DNA of 64,000 nucleotides from JBGTFE01 sp049799955 (GTDB lineage Bacteria > Acidobacteriota > Blastocatellia > Pyrinomonadales > Pyrinomonadaceae), in NCBI GenBank assembly GCA_049799955.1, contig JBARIW010000041.1, positions 3,192 to 67,191 of the forward strand, read 5' to 3'. Shown here piece by piece: positions 1 through 9,148 of this stretch. The translations under genes were made by a program, and so were the position numbers. Numbering within the stretch: the first letter of the stretch is position 1; each line of letters opens with the position of its first letter. The notes under the pieces were generated by a model. That model made no database searches. It worked only from the letters and a program-made list of their open reading frames with translations, and was not told the DNA's origin.

Positions 1-1575
1 GGCGCAGCCGCAACGCGCGCACAAGCCGCATCTGCCAATCGTTCAGCTTACACGCTCGACGGAACGGGCGTCGGCATCGCCATTCTCGATTCGGGATTGC
101 TGGCGAGCCATAAAGATTTCAAAAATAACGCGGGCGGAAGCCGCATCGTTTTCAGCAAAAATTTTGTAACGACTTCGACCACAACCGACGACGATTACGG
201 TCACGGAACGCACGTTGCGGGCATCGCCGCCGGAAACGACAGCACATATCGCGGCATCGCTCCGAATGCGAATATTATCAATCTGAAAGTTTTGGACGGA
301 CAGGGCAAAGGTCAGACAGCATGGCTGCTTAATGCTCTGCAATGGTTAATCGACAATCGCGCTACTTATAATGTTCGCGTTGCCAATCTGAGCCTCGGCG
401 GTCTGGCTATCGATTCTTACACAAACGACCCGGTTTGCCGCAAGGTTCAGCAGCTAACCGCGCTCGGCGTTCTCGTCGTTGCCGCAGCCGGAAACGAAGG
501 CAAAAACTCTTTAGGACAAAAACTCTACGGTCATATTCACTCGCCGGGCAACGAGCCGTCAGCTTTGACGGTCGGCGCGGTTAACACTAAAGATACCGAT
601 TCGCGCAGTGACGACGTGATGGCGAGTTACAGCTCGCTCGGACCGACACGCAGTTTTTATACGGACGCCGCCGGAAGAAAAGTTTACGACAATGCAATGA
701 AACCCGACGTGGTTGCTCCGGGCAACAAAATCACTTCGGCAAGAGCCAAAATAACAAGCCTTCTGGCAACGACTTTACCGACTTTAACCAATCTCCTCGG
801 CGGCTTGGTCAATGCTGATGAAGCGCAGATGACAATGAGCGGAACTTCGATGGCAACTCCGGTTGTCGCCGGTTCAGCCGCGCTGCTCTTCCAGGTAAAT
901 CCGAATCTGACGCCGCAAATGGCTAAAATGATTCTGGAATACACGGCTCAGCCCGTCAATGGTTACAATATGTTCGAACAGGGCGCGGGAGAAATAAATC
1001 TCGAAGGCGCGGTTCGCCTTGCCAAAGCGTATCGCAGCGATATTAATTTCAACACGCTGGGAACTCCGGGAATGCCGCTTTTGACAGCCGGTGCGACTTT
1101 CCCGACGCCGCAATCGACGGTCGGCGGAACCACTTTTAGCTGGTCGCAGGGAATTTTGACAAATCACGCTTTCCTTAAAGGTCAAAGTCTTGCCGCCAAT
1201 TTCCACGAAGTTTATCGAAATAATTCGTGGTTTGAAAAAGGCGTTTCGCACGATGCCGGACATCAGTATATTCTGAACGGCAATTTCTTTAATCCCGCAG
1301 CTTTAACCATTACTGCCAAGAATATGACAAGTAACGGCTCGGCTCTGGGCGGCGGAACGGTCTTTCAGGCGTTCGGCGTTTTAGTCAGCGACGGCGTTTT
1401 GATTAGCGACGGCGTTCTGGTCAGCGACGGCGTTCTGATTAGCGACGGCGTTCTGATTAGCGACGGCGTTCTGATTGGCGACGGTGTTTTGATTAGCGAC
1501 GGCGTTCTGGTTAGCGACGGCGTTTTAATCAGCGACAGCACAATGGCTAATTCTGTAATTTTTGGTGACGAATAA
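1..1575 (+). CDS. S8 family (subtilisin-like) secreted serine protease, 5' end outside window
   Basis: Calcium-type subtilase that would hydrolyse peptide bonds outside the cytoplasm. The reading frame is open from base 1. All three catalytic motifs are present: Asp in AILDSGL (GAT at 88-90), His in HGTHVAGIAAG (about 200-230) and Ser in GTSMATPVVAG (about 841-873). Because the catalytic Asp lies upstream of the first possible internal start (TTG at 97), the gene must begin before the window; prodomain and signal peptide are not visible. After the catalytic domain come about 170 residues of unassigned sequence and then a 54-residue hexapeptide repeat (1378-1539). The protein ends shortly after in SVIFGDE. 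The acetyltransferase follows 33 nt downstream. Family assignment is firm; the substrate is unknown. Confidence 0.95.
   Translation, partial: GAAATRAQAASANRSAYTLDGTGVGIAILDSGLLASHKDFKNNAGGSRIVFSKNFVTTSTTTDDDYGHGTHVAGIAAGNDSTYRGIAPNANIINLKVLDGQGKGQTAWLLNALQWLIDNRATYNVRVANLSLGGLAIDSYTNDPVCRKVQQLTALGVLVVAAAGNEGKNSLGQKLYGHIHSPGNEPSALTVGAVNTKDTDSRSDDVMASYSSLGPTRSFYTDAAGRKVYDNAMKPDVVAPGNKITSARAKITSLLATTLPTLTNLLGGLVNADEAQMTMSGTSMATPVVAGSAALLFQVNPNLTPQMAKMILEYTAQPVNGYNMFEQGAGEINLEGAVRLAKAYRSDINFNTLGTPGMPLLTAGATFPTPQSTVGGTTFSWSQGILTNHAFLKGQSLAANFHEVYRNNSWFEKGVSHDAGHQYILNGNFFNPAALTITAKNMTSNGSALGGGTVFQAFGVLVSDGVLISDGVLVSDGVLISDGVLISDGVLIGDGVLISDGVLVSDGVLISDSTMANSVIFGDE
1378..1539 (+). repeat. in-frame 18-nt tandem repeat (hexapeptide VL[IV]SDG x9)
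   Basis: Nine contiguous 18-nt units encode VLVSDG/VLISDG (one VLIGDG, the last VLISDS) near the C-terminus of the S8 protease. Codon choice varies between units (gtttta, gttctg, gttttg), so the peptide is conserved more than the DNA. Alternating hydrophobic and Ser-Asp-Gly residues with period 6 could form a beta-solenoid or a Ca-binding stack; that is inference. Confidence 0.95.
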
Positions 1576-1608
1576 TCAACTCACAGGAATATATCAGGGA
1601 GAATCGTC

Positions 1609-2523
1609 ATGAAATTACAAACTGCAACAAACACACAACATTTTGGACTCGAAGCAGTCCAAAGCCATAACTTCATAAAAGCAGTTCCTGCACTAAACAG
1701 ATTAAATATGCTCACGGAAGCAAATCGTCAGGAAGTCCTCGAATTTCTCGCCATGCGTCCCGTTCATACGGTCGTCATGACGAGCTTTGTTCAGGACAAC
1801 GGAATGGAAAGTGCGGATAATCGCGGCAGGTTTTACGGTTATCGCAACCTGAACGGAAAGCTCGAAGGCGTTGCGCTCATCGGACACACGACATTGATTG
1901 AATCGCGCTCTACGGATTCGCTGATGGCTTTTGCAATCGCCGCGAAAACGAGCGAAACACCGATTAAATTATTGATGTCCGACGGCAAAACAACCGAAAA
2001 ATTCTGGAATTATTTTGCCGGAGCGGGTCAGCAACCGCGTCTGGTTTGCACCGAACTGCTTTTTGAACTCAACTTTCCGTTTCTCGTGCAAGACTGCAAA
2101 TGGGAAGTTCGTCCGGCGAAGGAAGACGAGCTGGAACAGATTGCGGAAGCGCACGCCGAAGTCGCTTTAATCGAAAGCGGCGTCAACCCGTTGGAAAAAG
2201 ACCGCGAAGGTTTTCTCAAAAGAACTTTAAGAAGGATAGAGAAGGAACGCACCTTCGTGGTCTTTGAAAACGGAAAGCTCGTCTTTAAGGCTGACATCGT
2301 TGCCGAAACGAGCGAAACTGCTTATCTGGAAGGCATTTACGTCGCTCCCGAATATCGCGGTCAGGGCGTTGGTTCGAGCTGCTTATCCGAATTAAGCCAA
2401 CAGTTACTAAACAGGGTGCAGCATATTTGTCTGCTCAGCAACATCGAATTCGAAAACGCTCATCGCAGCTTTTTGAAGGCGGGTTACAAAAACACTGATT
2501 GCTGCCAGACAATTTTTGTTTAA
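1609..2523 (+). CDS. GNAT family N-acetyltransferase, two-domain
   Basis: A 304-residue protein. The C-terminal 150 residues are a GNAT fold with the acetyl-CoA loop motif A in YVAPEYRGQGVGSSCLSEL (about residues 244-262). The N-terminal half resembles the extra domain found before GNAT domains in some bacterial acetyltransferases and has no catalytic motif I can name. The start is supported by a GGGAG ribosome-binding site about 8 nt upstream of ATG 1609. A terminator hairpin follows at 2567-2605. The acceptor substrate is unknown. Confidence 0.85.
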   Translation: MKLQTATNTQHFGLEAVQSHNFIKAVPALNRLNMLTEANRQEVLEFLAMRPVHTVVMTSFVQDNGMESADNRGRFYGYRNLNGKLEGVALIGHTTLIESRSTDSLMAFAIAAKTSETPIKLLMSDGKTTEKFWNYFAGAGQQPRLVCTELLFELNFPFLVQDCKWEVRPAKEDELEQIAEAHAEVALIESGVNPLEKDREGFLKRTLRRIEKERTFVVFENGKLVFKADIVAETSETAYLEGIYVAPEYRGQGVGSSCLSELSQQLLNRVQHICLLSNIEFENAHRSFLKAGYKNTDCCQTIFV

Positions 2524-2566
2524 CTAAAAAAAACGATGGACAAATCTTATTAACATAGTCCATAAT

Positions 2567-2605
2567 AGAGGGAGGCTTGCAAAAGAGCCTTCCTCTGTAT
2601 TTTTC
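2567..2605 (+). terminator. intrinsic terminator after the acetyltransferase gene
   Basis: Left arm AGAGGGAGGCT (2567-2577) pairs with AGCCTTCCTCT (2586-2596) with one G-T pair across an 8-nt loop, followed by TATTTTTC. It lies 44 nt after the stop of the gene at 1609-2523. Confidence 0.85.
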
Positions 2606-2718
2606 TACAGTTGTAAAAACTCACAGGAAATTAAAATTCCGACCTTATATCTCAGCTTAAAACTCCCCACGATAAGCCGTTACTGACTTGAAGTTGTTTT
2701 CCTGTTTACACTCTATCT

Positions 2719-5226
2719 ATGAACACGCAGTCAAAGACCAAAAGCTATATGCTGTTTATCCTTGGGATAGGCTCTTTGTGCCTTGCGACGGCGGCGATAA
2801 ATCTTCCCTTCCAGCAATTCAATTTTAATCTTTTCATCCTGTTTGCGCTGACAATCGGTCTCGGCTCGCGCATCACGCTGCAAATTCCGCGCTTCAAATC
2901 GCATATTGCCGTATCGGACACGTTTATCTTTTTCGCGCTGCTTTTATACGGCGGCGAAATTGCCGTAGTTCTGGCGGCAATCGAAGCCGTATTCTCATCG
3001 TGGCGTTTCTGCAACAAAAAGCTCACCGTCTTTTTTAATATGGCGGCGATGGCTCTTTCGACCTCGATAGTCATTCTGGTTTTGCACACGGCAGGACTCG
3101 AAGGCAAAAGCCTGATGCACGGACGAGGCGAATATCTGGGCAATTTTATAATGGCTTTATCGCTGATGGCGATGACTCAGTTTCTCTGCAATACAACTAT
3201 TGCATCGATTTACGGCGCGCTGAAAAGCGAAAAACCGTTCTGGGAAACGTGGAAAACCAAGTACGCATGGACGTTTATCACATATCTGGTCGGAGCGATA
3301 AGCGCCGGCGTTCTGCTCCAGCTAACCATCAGCATCGGCTTTGTCGTGGTAATTGCGACTTTCCCGATAATTTTCTTTATTTATCTGACTTACCGGATGT
3401 ATCTGAAAAACGTGGAAATGGCGAACGAACACGCCGAGCAAGCCGAGCACCACGCAGAGATTTTAGAAAAACAATCGGTTGCATTGCGCGAATCCGAAGC
3501 GCGCTTTCGCAGCGCGTTTAATTACGCTCCAATCGGCATCGCGCTGGTTTCGCCGGCGGGAAAATGGCTGAAAGTAAATCGCGCGCTCTGCGAGATTTTA
3601 GGTTACACGGCGGAAGAATTTCTGGCGACGGATTTTCAGTCGATGCTCTTTGAAGAAGATTTGGGAAACACTCTGGTAAAAATTCACGAAATGCTGACAG
3701 GCAAAATCCCGAACTGCCAGATGGAGCAGAGATATATTCACCAAAAAGGGCGAACCGTCTGGGCTTCGTGGAGCGTTTCGACCGCAAGCGAGACGACGAC
3801 CGAGCGTCCGAATTTAATTTTCCAGATTCAGGACATTACCGGCAGAAAATTCGCCGAAGAAAAGCTTCAATACGAAGCGACGCACGACGCTCTGACGGGC
3901 TTGCCGAACCGCGCGTTTTTTATGACGCGTCTCGAAAAGGCTTTGCAAAAAGCGCAGGAAATAAGAAATTATAAGGTCAGCGTTCTTTTCATCGACCTCG
4001 ACCGGTTCAAGGTCGTCAACGACAGTCTCGGACATTCGACCGGCGACCAGCTTCTGGTCGGAATCGCCGACCGCCTGCGCGACTGCCTGCGCCCGTCCGA
4101 CATCGTCGCTAGATTAGGCGGCGACGAATTTACGATTCTCGTCGAAGGACATCATCAGCCGAACGAGGTTATCCGAATAGCCGAGCGCGTCAAAGAAAAA
4201 TTCGCCAAACCGTTCGATTTAAGCGGTCACGAAGTTTACAGCTCGGCGAGCATCGGCATTCTGCATAACTCCGAAAAACACCTGATTCCGGCTGATATGA
4301 TGCGCGACGCGGACACGGCAATGTATCAGGCAAAACGCGCCGGAAAAGCCCGTCACGAAGTTTTCGACGAGACGATGCACAAAGCCGTCAAGGAAACTTT
4401 GCAGCTCGAAAGCGATTTGCGCCGCGCGATTGAAAGAAAAGAACTGGTCGTATATTATCAGCCGATTCACTGGCTTGAAACCGGGAGGGTTTTAGGTTTT
4501 GAAGCGCTCGTCCGCTGGAAACACCCGGAATTCGGCACGCTCGCGCCGGCTAAATTTATTCCTTTAGCCGAAGAAATCGGTTTAATCGACCCGCTCGGCG
4601 AATACGTTCTGCACATCGCCTGCTCGCAGATGCGCCAGCTAAAAGACAAACTAGGCAAAAACTCGCAGTTTATCCTGAGCGTAAATCTTTCCTGCAAACA
4701 GTTCGAACAGCCCGACCTCGTGCAGAGAATCAAGAAAATATTGGACGATACAGGTTTTCCGCCCGACAAGCTCAAGCTCGAAATTACCGAATCCGTCTTT
4801 TTCAAATATGAAGATAAAGCCGTGAAAATGCTCCACGAGCTGCGCGAATTCGGCATCGAAATCAACATCGACGATTTCGGCACGGGTTATTCGAATCTGA
4901 GTTACCTGATGCAATTACCGATTTCGACGCTGAAAATCGACCGTTCTTTTATCGCGCCAATCAAGCAGGAAGGCGACAATGTCGAGATTCTTCAGACGAT
5001 TATGATGCTCGCGCAAAACCTCGGGATGAAGGTGATTGCCGAAGGCGTCGAAACCGAATATCAAATCGAACAGTTAAAGAAATTTAACTGCGAAGTTGCG
5101 CAGGGCTATTATTTCTCGCGCCCGATGAGCTTTGCAGATACCGAACAATTTCTCGGCAACGAATTCAAGCCGAATATTCCGCAAGGCGCATTCGAAGAGA
5201 TTTCCGTCGTTTCGACGATTCAGTAA
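2719..5226 (+). CDS. membrane PAS-GGDEF-EAL bifunctional c-di-GMP protein
   Basis: An 835-residue protein. Residues 1-235 form a hydrophobic multi-pass sensor region (six to eight membrane segments), followed by a short helical linker. A PAS domain (about 260-380) contains RSAFNYAPIGIALVSPAGKW. The GGDEF domain (about 390-550) has an intact GGDEF motif at residues 467-471 in RLGGDEFTIL. The EAL domain (about 560-815) has intact FEALVRW, LEITESVF, IDDFGTGYSNLSYL and LKIDRSFI. Both active sites look competent, so it may both make and degrade c-di-GMP, or one domain may regulate the other. The sensed signal is unknown. The gene stands alone and is convergent with the sdh operon. Confidence 0.95.
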   Translation: MNTQSKTKSYMLFILGIGSLCLATAAINLPFQQFNFNLFILFALTIGLGSRITLQIPRFKSHIAVSDTFIFFALLLYGGEIAVVLAAIEAVFSSWRFCNKKLTVFFNMAAMALSTSIVILVLHTAGLEGKSLMHGRGEYLGNFIMALSLMAMTQFLCNTTIASIYGALKSEKPFWETWKTKYAWTFITYLVGAISAGVLLQLTISIGFVVVIATFPIIFFIYLTYRMYLKNVEMANEHAEQAEHHAEILEKQSVALRESEARFRSAFNYAPIGIALVSPAGKWLKVNRALCEILGYTAEEFLATDFQSMLFEEDLGNTLVKIHEMLTGKIPNCQMEQRYIHQKGRTVWASWSVSTASETTTERPNLIFQIQDITGRKFAEEKLQYEATHDALTGLPNRAFFMTRLEKALQKAQEIRNYKVSVLFIDLDRFKVVNDSLGHSTGDQLLVGIADRLRDCLRPSDIVARLGGDEFTILVEGHHQPNEVIRIAERVKEKFAKPFDLSGHEVYSSASIGILHNSEKHLIPADMMRDADTAMYQAKRAGKARHEVFDETMHKAVKETLQLESDLRRAIERKELVVYYQPIHWLETGRVLGFEALVRWKHPEFGTLAPAKFIPLAEEIGLIDPLGEYVLHIACSQMRQLKDKLGKNSQFILSVNLSCKQFEQPDLVQRIKKILDDTGFPPDKLKLEITESVFFKYEDKAVKMLHELREFGIEINIDDFGTGYSNLSYLMQLPISTLKIDRSFIAPIKQEGDNVEILQTIMMLAQNLGMKVIAEGVETEYQIEQLKKFNCEVAQGYYFSRPMSFADTEQFLGNEFKPNIPQGAFEEISVVSTIQ

Positions 5227-5234
5227 GAAAGCTT

Positions 5235-5507
5235 AAATCGATGTTTTAGCCGCTAATTCCGGTGTTTTCTCTTTCAATTCCGCTGTTCTGATAACTCATT
5301 CCGATATTCTGACGACTCATTCCGGTGTTTTAGCGATTCATTCCGCATTTTTGACGATTCATTCTGTAGTTTAAATCGTTCATCCTGATGTTCTGACGAT
5401 TCATCCTGCATTTTCAAAAGCTCATTCCGTTGTTCAAATTATCCATTCCGCGTTTTTAAACGTTCATTCCACTGTTCAAAACGTCCATTCTGCTGTTCAA
5501 ATCATTC
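5235..5507. repeat. intergenic degenerate array, strict 21-nt period, 13 units
   Basis: Units begin every 21 nt at 5235, 5256, 5277, 5298, 5319, 5340, 5361, 5382, 5403, 5424, 5445, 5466 and 5487 without a slip. From the second unit on, nearly all begin ATTCC or ATTCT (two begin ATCCT), then have TGTT or a close variant near position 8-11 and often CGATTC at the end; the remaining positions vary. On the plus strand one frame reads as a heptapeptide (HS-x-V/F-L-T-I) with a single stop (TAA near 5372) and no start codon. The array fills the space between the GGDEF/EAL stop and the palindrome before sdhB. It is not CRISPR-like: there is no alternation of a constant repeat with a unique spacer, and no cas genes are present. 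Confidence 0.9.
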
Positions 5508-5545
5508 CTTCGAAGCTTTGCGCCGGCTATTAAAGAATAAAAAGA

Positions 5546-5627
5546 AATAAACCGCTAAATAACACGCGCATAACACAAATAAAATTCTTTTTATTTAGTG
5601 TTTCTTCGTGTTATTTAGCGGTTTATT
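5546..5627. repeat. perfect 21-bp inverted repeat between convergent genes
   Basis: The arm at 5546-5566 (core ACCGCTAAATAACACG) is matched exactly in reverse complement at 5607-5627, with a 40-nt loop. T-runs flank the right arm, so it could terminate transcription from both sides. It belongs to the same class of inverted word repeats seen in many other spacers of this window. Confidence 0.9.
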
Positions 5628-5638
5628 TTTTGTTTTCT

Positions 5639-6442
5639 TTATTTTCTAAGCCAGCCGAACAAAGCGTTGACGGTAATGTCACGGTTTGTTTCGTAAATAG
5701 CGCGCGTCAGCGGAATTCCCATCGGGCAAACTTGTACGCAGTTTTGCGCGTTTCCGCAATTTGCGATGCCGTCATCCTGCGTCAAGCCTTCAAGCCGTTC
5801 GTCAATCGTGAATTTCCCGGTCGGATGCATATTGAAAAGCTTTGCCTGCGCGATTGCCTGCGGTCCGATGTAATTGTCTTCCGAATACTGCGGGCAGGCT
5901 TCCAGACAACAGCCGCACGTCATACAGCGCGAATAGGCGTAACGCTCCTGCGCCGTTTCGTTCGACATCGCCGCGCCCGCGCCCAAATCATGATAGCCGT
6001 CAAGCTCAACCCACGCGTGAACTTGTTTGAGATGTTCGAACATCCGCGAACGGTCAACCTTCAAATCGCGCACGTTCGGAAATTTGCTCATAGGCTCTAA
6101 AATTACCGTATTTCCGCCGCTTGCGAGCAGCAAATCGTCAATCAAAGCCGAACACGACTGGCGCACTTTTCCGTCTATAACCATCGTGCAGATGCCGCAA
6201 ACCTGTTCGAGACAGCTCATATCCCAAACCGGCGGCGTGGTCTGCTTGCCGTCTTTCGTTACGGGATTTTTGCGAATGTCCATTAAAGCGGAAATGACAT
6301 TGAGATTTCTCCTGTAAGGAATCTCAAAAGTTTCCCAGTAGCTCGCCGCATCCGTTTTATCGCGCCGCTGAATTTTTATCTCGACCGTCTGCGGCGGATT
6401 TTCCAAACGCTTTTTTTCGTGGTGTCCGTTTGTTTCACTCAT
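5639..6442 (-). CDS. sdhB: succinate dehydrogenase/fumarate reductase iron-sulfur subunit
   Basis: A 267-residue protein that carries electrons from the flavoprotein SdhA to quinone at the membrane anchor SdhC. The [2Fe-2S] ligands C77, C82, C85 and C97 have the canonical C-x4-C-x2-C-x11-C spacing. The C-terminal domain has C173-x2-C176-x2-C179-x3-C183P and C229/C235/C239P for the [4Fe-4S] and [3Fe-4S] centres. It is the last gene of the sdh operon, starting 3 nt after the stop of the unknown gene at 6446-7198. It ends in WLRK just before the palindrome at 5546-5627. Confidence 0.97.
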   Translation of the reverse strand: MSETNGHHEKKRLENPPQTVEIKIQRRDKTDAASYWETFEIPYRRNLNVISALMDIRKNPVTKDGKQTTPPVWDMSCLEQVCGICTMVIDGKVRQSCSALIDDLLLASGGNTVILEPMSKFPNVRDLKVDRSRMFEHLKQVHAWVELDGYHDLGAGAAMSNETAQERYAYSRCMTCGCCLEACPQYSEDNYIGPQAIAQAKLFNMHPTGKFTIDERLEGLTQDDGIANCGNAQNCVQVCPMGIPLTRAIYETNRDITVNALFGWLRK

Positions 6443-6445
6443 AAA

Positions 6446-7198
6446 TTAATTGTTTATTCCAATAACCTTGCCATTGCCCCAAAACCACACGCTCCCGCGT
6501 CCGAGCATCGCGCCGTCATAGCGATGAAACATATTGTGCGCGACCGTTTGCCGGATTTCTTCAACAAACTCTTTATAGAAAATCTTGTCGTAATTCTGCA
6601 AAAGCGCGGCTTTATTCTTTATTTTTACCGCTTTCTTCCCGACGCGAACTTCTATCGGAAATTTGATAAACGACGCGACCTGCCGCCTGTCGCCATTCAA
6701 AACCGCTTGACGAAAAGCCTGAACCTTTCGCTCAAATTCAGCGGCGTCGGGCGCTTCAATATCTTCGTAACGATTTCCGGCGGCAATGCCCGAGCCTTGT
6801 AGCAATCTTAGCTTAAACGGTAAACCTTGCGTTTCGCCGTTTTTTGTCCAGTTTCCTTCGACATTATCAATTTCATTTTTCAGAAATTTTCCGCGAAAGC
6901 TCGACGCGACTTTACCGCTCTTATCCAGCTCTTCAAAAGTAACGTTTCCGTCCTGCGCGATACTGCACCGAAGCGGAATATCCTTCAAATATTTGACGTA
7001 GAAATAGCTGCATTCGAGATTATCGCCGCGGTCGATGTCGTCCGTTTTCGTCGAAACCAGCGTGAAACCGATTTTCTCGCTTCCCAAAGTCCCTTCAAAA
7101 TCCCAAAGCCATTTGTTCTGCGCTTTAACGCTGCAAATCGAAGCGAAAGCTATCACCAACGCCAAAGCCAACTTTATTGAAATCCGCAAAATCATATT
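6446..7198 (-). CDS. unknown secreted protein between sdhA and sdhB
   Basis: I do not recognise a named family. Starting at ATG 7198 gives a 250-residue protein with a clear signal peptide (MILRISIKLALALVIAFASI..., predicted cut after KAQ). A GAGGA ribosome-binding site lies about 6 nt upstream, so a longer upstream start at 7249, inside the sdhA 3' end, is less likely. The N-terminal half has paired Cys residues in ECSYFYV and RCSIAQDG. The C-terminal half, from FERKVQAFRQAVLNGDRRQVASF, looks like an NTF2/SnoaL-type alpha-beta fold. It is tightly spaced with sdhA (16 nt) and sdhB (3 nt), so it is co-transcribed. A link to the respiratory complex is inference from position only. Confidence 0.8.
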   Translation of the reverse strand, partial: NMILRISIKLALALVIAFASICSVKAQNKWLWDFEGTLGSEKIGFTLVSTKTDDIDRGDNLECSYFYVKYLKDIPLRCSIAQDGNVTFEELDKSGKVASSFRGKFLKNEIDNVEGNWTKNGETQGLPFKLRLLQGSGIAAGNRYEDIEAPDAAEFERKVQAFRQAVLNGDRRQVASFIKFPIEVRVGKKAVKIKNKAALLQNYDKIFYKEFVEEIRQTVAHNMFHRYDGAMLGRGSVWFWGNGKVIGINN

Positions 7199-7214
7199 TG
7201 TTCCTCGGGCAAAA

Positions 7215-9143
7215 TCAATCTTCTTCTTTGATAGATTCGCCTTCGGCAACTTTTTTGCCTTCTTTTACCCACGTTTCTTCGCGTCCCGGCGATTCCGGTT
7301 TCAGCTCGCTTCCCGGCTGCAAAATCTGCGGCGCGCCGCCTTTTTCGGTTGTCGCCGCTTTCGCTTTGCCTTTCGTGTAATCACGCTTGCGCGGCTCGAT
7401 TAAGCCGATGTCCACCGCTTCGTAAGACAAAACCGGCGCTTCTTCCGAGTATTCGGCAATCGTGGTTTTCAAAAATTCCTCGTCGTTGCGGTCAGGAAAA
7501 TCCGGTTTGTAATGCGCGCCGCGCGATTCGTTGCGGTTCAGAGCGCCGAGCGTGATAACGCGCGCGAGCTGGAGCATATTCCAAAGCTGCCGCGCGTGCG
7601 GAACAGCCTGCGTCGCCCAGAGGTTCGAATCGTTTATGGAAATGTGTTTAAAACGGTCAATCAGCTCGACGATTTTCTCGTCAGTCGCTTTCAAACGGTC
7701 ATTATACCGGACAACCGTTACGTTATCCGTCATCCATTTTCCAAGCTCGTCGTGGATTTTATATTGATTTTCCGCACCTTCGTTTTTAACGATTTGAGCG
7801 TTAATTTCTCTCTGACGCTTCAATTCCGCTTCGTGAGTTCCATTTGTTTCACTGCTTCCGCGCTCGACGTTTTTTGCGTATTCAATCGCCGAAGGCGCGG
7901 CGACAAATCCGCCGTAAACGCAGCTGACAAGTGAGTTTGCGCCGAGACGATTTGCGCCGTGAATCGAATAATCGCACTCGCCCGCCGCGAAAAGTCCCGG
8001 AATATTCGTGCGCTGCTCGAAATCGACCCAAAGCCCGCCCATCGAATAGTGAACGCCCGGAAAAATTCGCATCGGAACGTATCGCGGGTCGTCGCCGACA
8101 AACATTTCGTAAATTTCCAGAATCGCGCCCAGTTTTCTCGTTAAAGTTTCCGCCGGGATATGCGTCAAATCGAGATAAACCTGATTTTCGCCGCCGACGC
8201 CGTAGCCTTCGAGACAAACCTGAAAAATCTCGCGCGTGGCAATATCGCGCGGAACTAGATTGCCGTAAGCCGGATATTTTTCTTCGAGAAAATACCAGCG
8301 CTCTGCGGTCGGAATGTCTTTCGGATTGCGCGCGTCGCCCTGATTTTTCGGAACCCAAACACGCCCGCCTTCGCCGCGCGCCGACTCCGACATCAAACGC
8401 AATTTGTCTTCGCCCGGAATCGAAGTCGGGTGAACCTGTATAAATTCGCCGTTCGCATATCGCGCGCCTTGCTGATAAGCCGCCGAAACCGCGCTTCCCG
8501 TGCAGGTCATCGAGTTGGTCGATTTGCCGAAAATAAGTCCCGGTCCGCCCGTCGCCATAATCACGGCGTCAGCTTGAAAAGCCTTTAATTCGAGCGTCTG
8601 CAAATTCATCGCAATCAGACCGCGACAAACCTGATAATCGTCCAGAACGAGCGAGAGCATTTCCCAGCCTTCGTATTTGTTGACTTTTCCGGCGGCTTCC
8701 CATTTGCGAACCTGTTCGTCCAATCCGTAAAGCAGCTGCTGTCCGGTCGAAGCGCCCGCGAAAGCCGTGCGGTGATGAAGCGTTCCGCCGAAACGCCGGA
8801 AATCGAGCAAACCTTCTTTCGTGCGTGAAAACGGAACGCCCATCCTGTCAAAAAGGTAAATAATCTGCGGCGCCATCTCGCACATTTTCTGTACGGGCGG
8901 CTGATTCGCCAGAAAATCGCCGCCGTAAACCGTGTCGTCAAAATGTTTCCACGGCGAATCGCCTTCGCCCTTCGTATTGACCGCGCCGTTAATTCCGCCC
9001 TGAGCGCAGACCGAATGCGAGCGTTTGACCGGAACGACCGAAATCAAATCTACTTCGTGTCCCGCCTCGGCAATTTTCATCGCCGCCGCAAGTCCCGCAA
9101 GCCCGCCGCCGACAATCGCTATTTTTAATCCGTTCGATGCCAT
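7215..9143 (-). CDS. sdhA: succinate dehydrogenase/fumarate reductase flavoprotein subunit
   Basis: A 642-residue FAD subunit that oxidises succinate to fumarate. The dinucleotide-binding motif is IAIVGGGLAGLAAAMKIAE at the N-terminus. H43 in RSHSVCAQGG is the expected site of covalent FAD attachment. Active-site blocks HPTSIPGEDKLRLMSESARG and GANRLGANSL are intact. The C-terminus is a charged, Lys/Glu-rich tail. I chose ATG 9143 over an in-frame TTG at 9152 because the toxin gene upstream stops at 9149 and the product then begins MASNGLKIAIVGGG, as usual for the family. Confidence 0.97.
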   Translation of the reverse strand: MASNGLKIAIVGGGLAGLAAAMKIAEAGHEVDLISVVPVKRSHSVCAQGGINGAVNTKGEGDSPWKHFDDTVYGGDFLANQPPVQKMCEMAPQIIYLFDRMGVPFSRTKEGLLDFRRFGGTLHHRTAFAGASTGQQLLYGLDEQVRKWEAAGKVNKYEGWEMLSLVLDDYQVCRGLIAMNLQTLELKAFQADAVIMATGGPGLIFGKSTNSMTCTGSAVSAAYQQGARYANGEFIQVHPTSIPGEDKLRLMSESARGEGGRVWVPKNQGDARNPKDIPTAERWYFLEEKYPAYGNLVPRDIATREIFQVCLEGYGVGGENQVYLDLTHIPAETLTRKLGAILEIYEMFVGDDPRYVPMRIFPGVHYSMGGLWVDFEQRTNIPGLFAAGECDYSIHGANRLGANSLVSCVYGGFVAAPSAIEYAKNVERGSSETNGTHEAELKRQREINAQIVKNEGAENQYKIHDELGKWMTDNVTVVRYNDRLKATDEKIVELIDRFKHISINDSNLWATQAVPHARQLWNMLQLARVITLGALNRNESRGAHYKPDFPDRNDEEFLKTTIAEYSEEAPVLSYEAVDIGLIEPRKRDYTKGKAKAATTEKGGAPQILQPGSELKPESPGREETWVKEGKKVAEGESIKEED

Positions 9144-9148
9144 AATTT

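Noticed and set aside
5235..5507. CRISPR array
   Set aside because: Unit length 21 with only a 5-nt anchor, no constant repeat separated by unique spacers, and no cas genes in the window.
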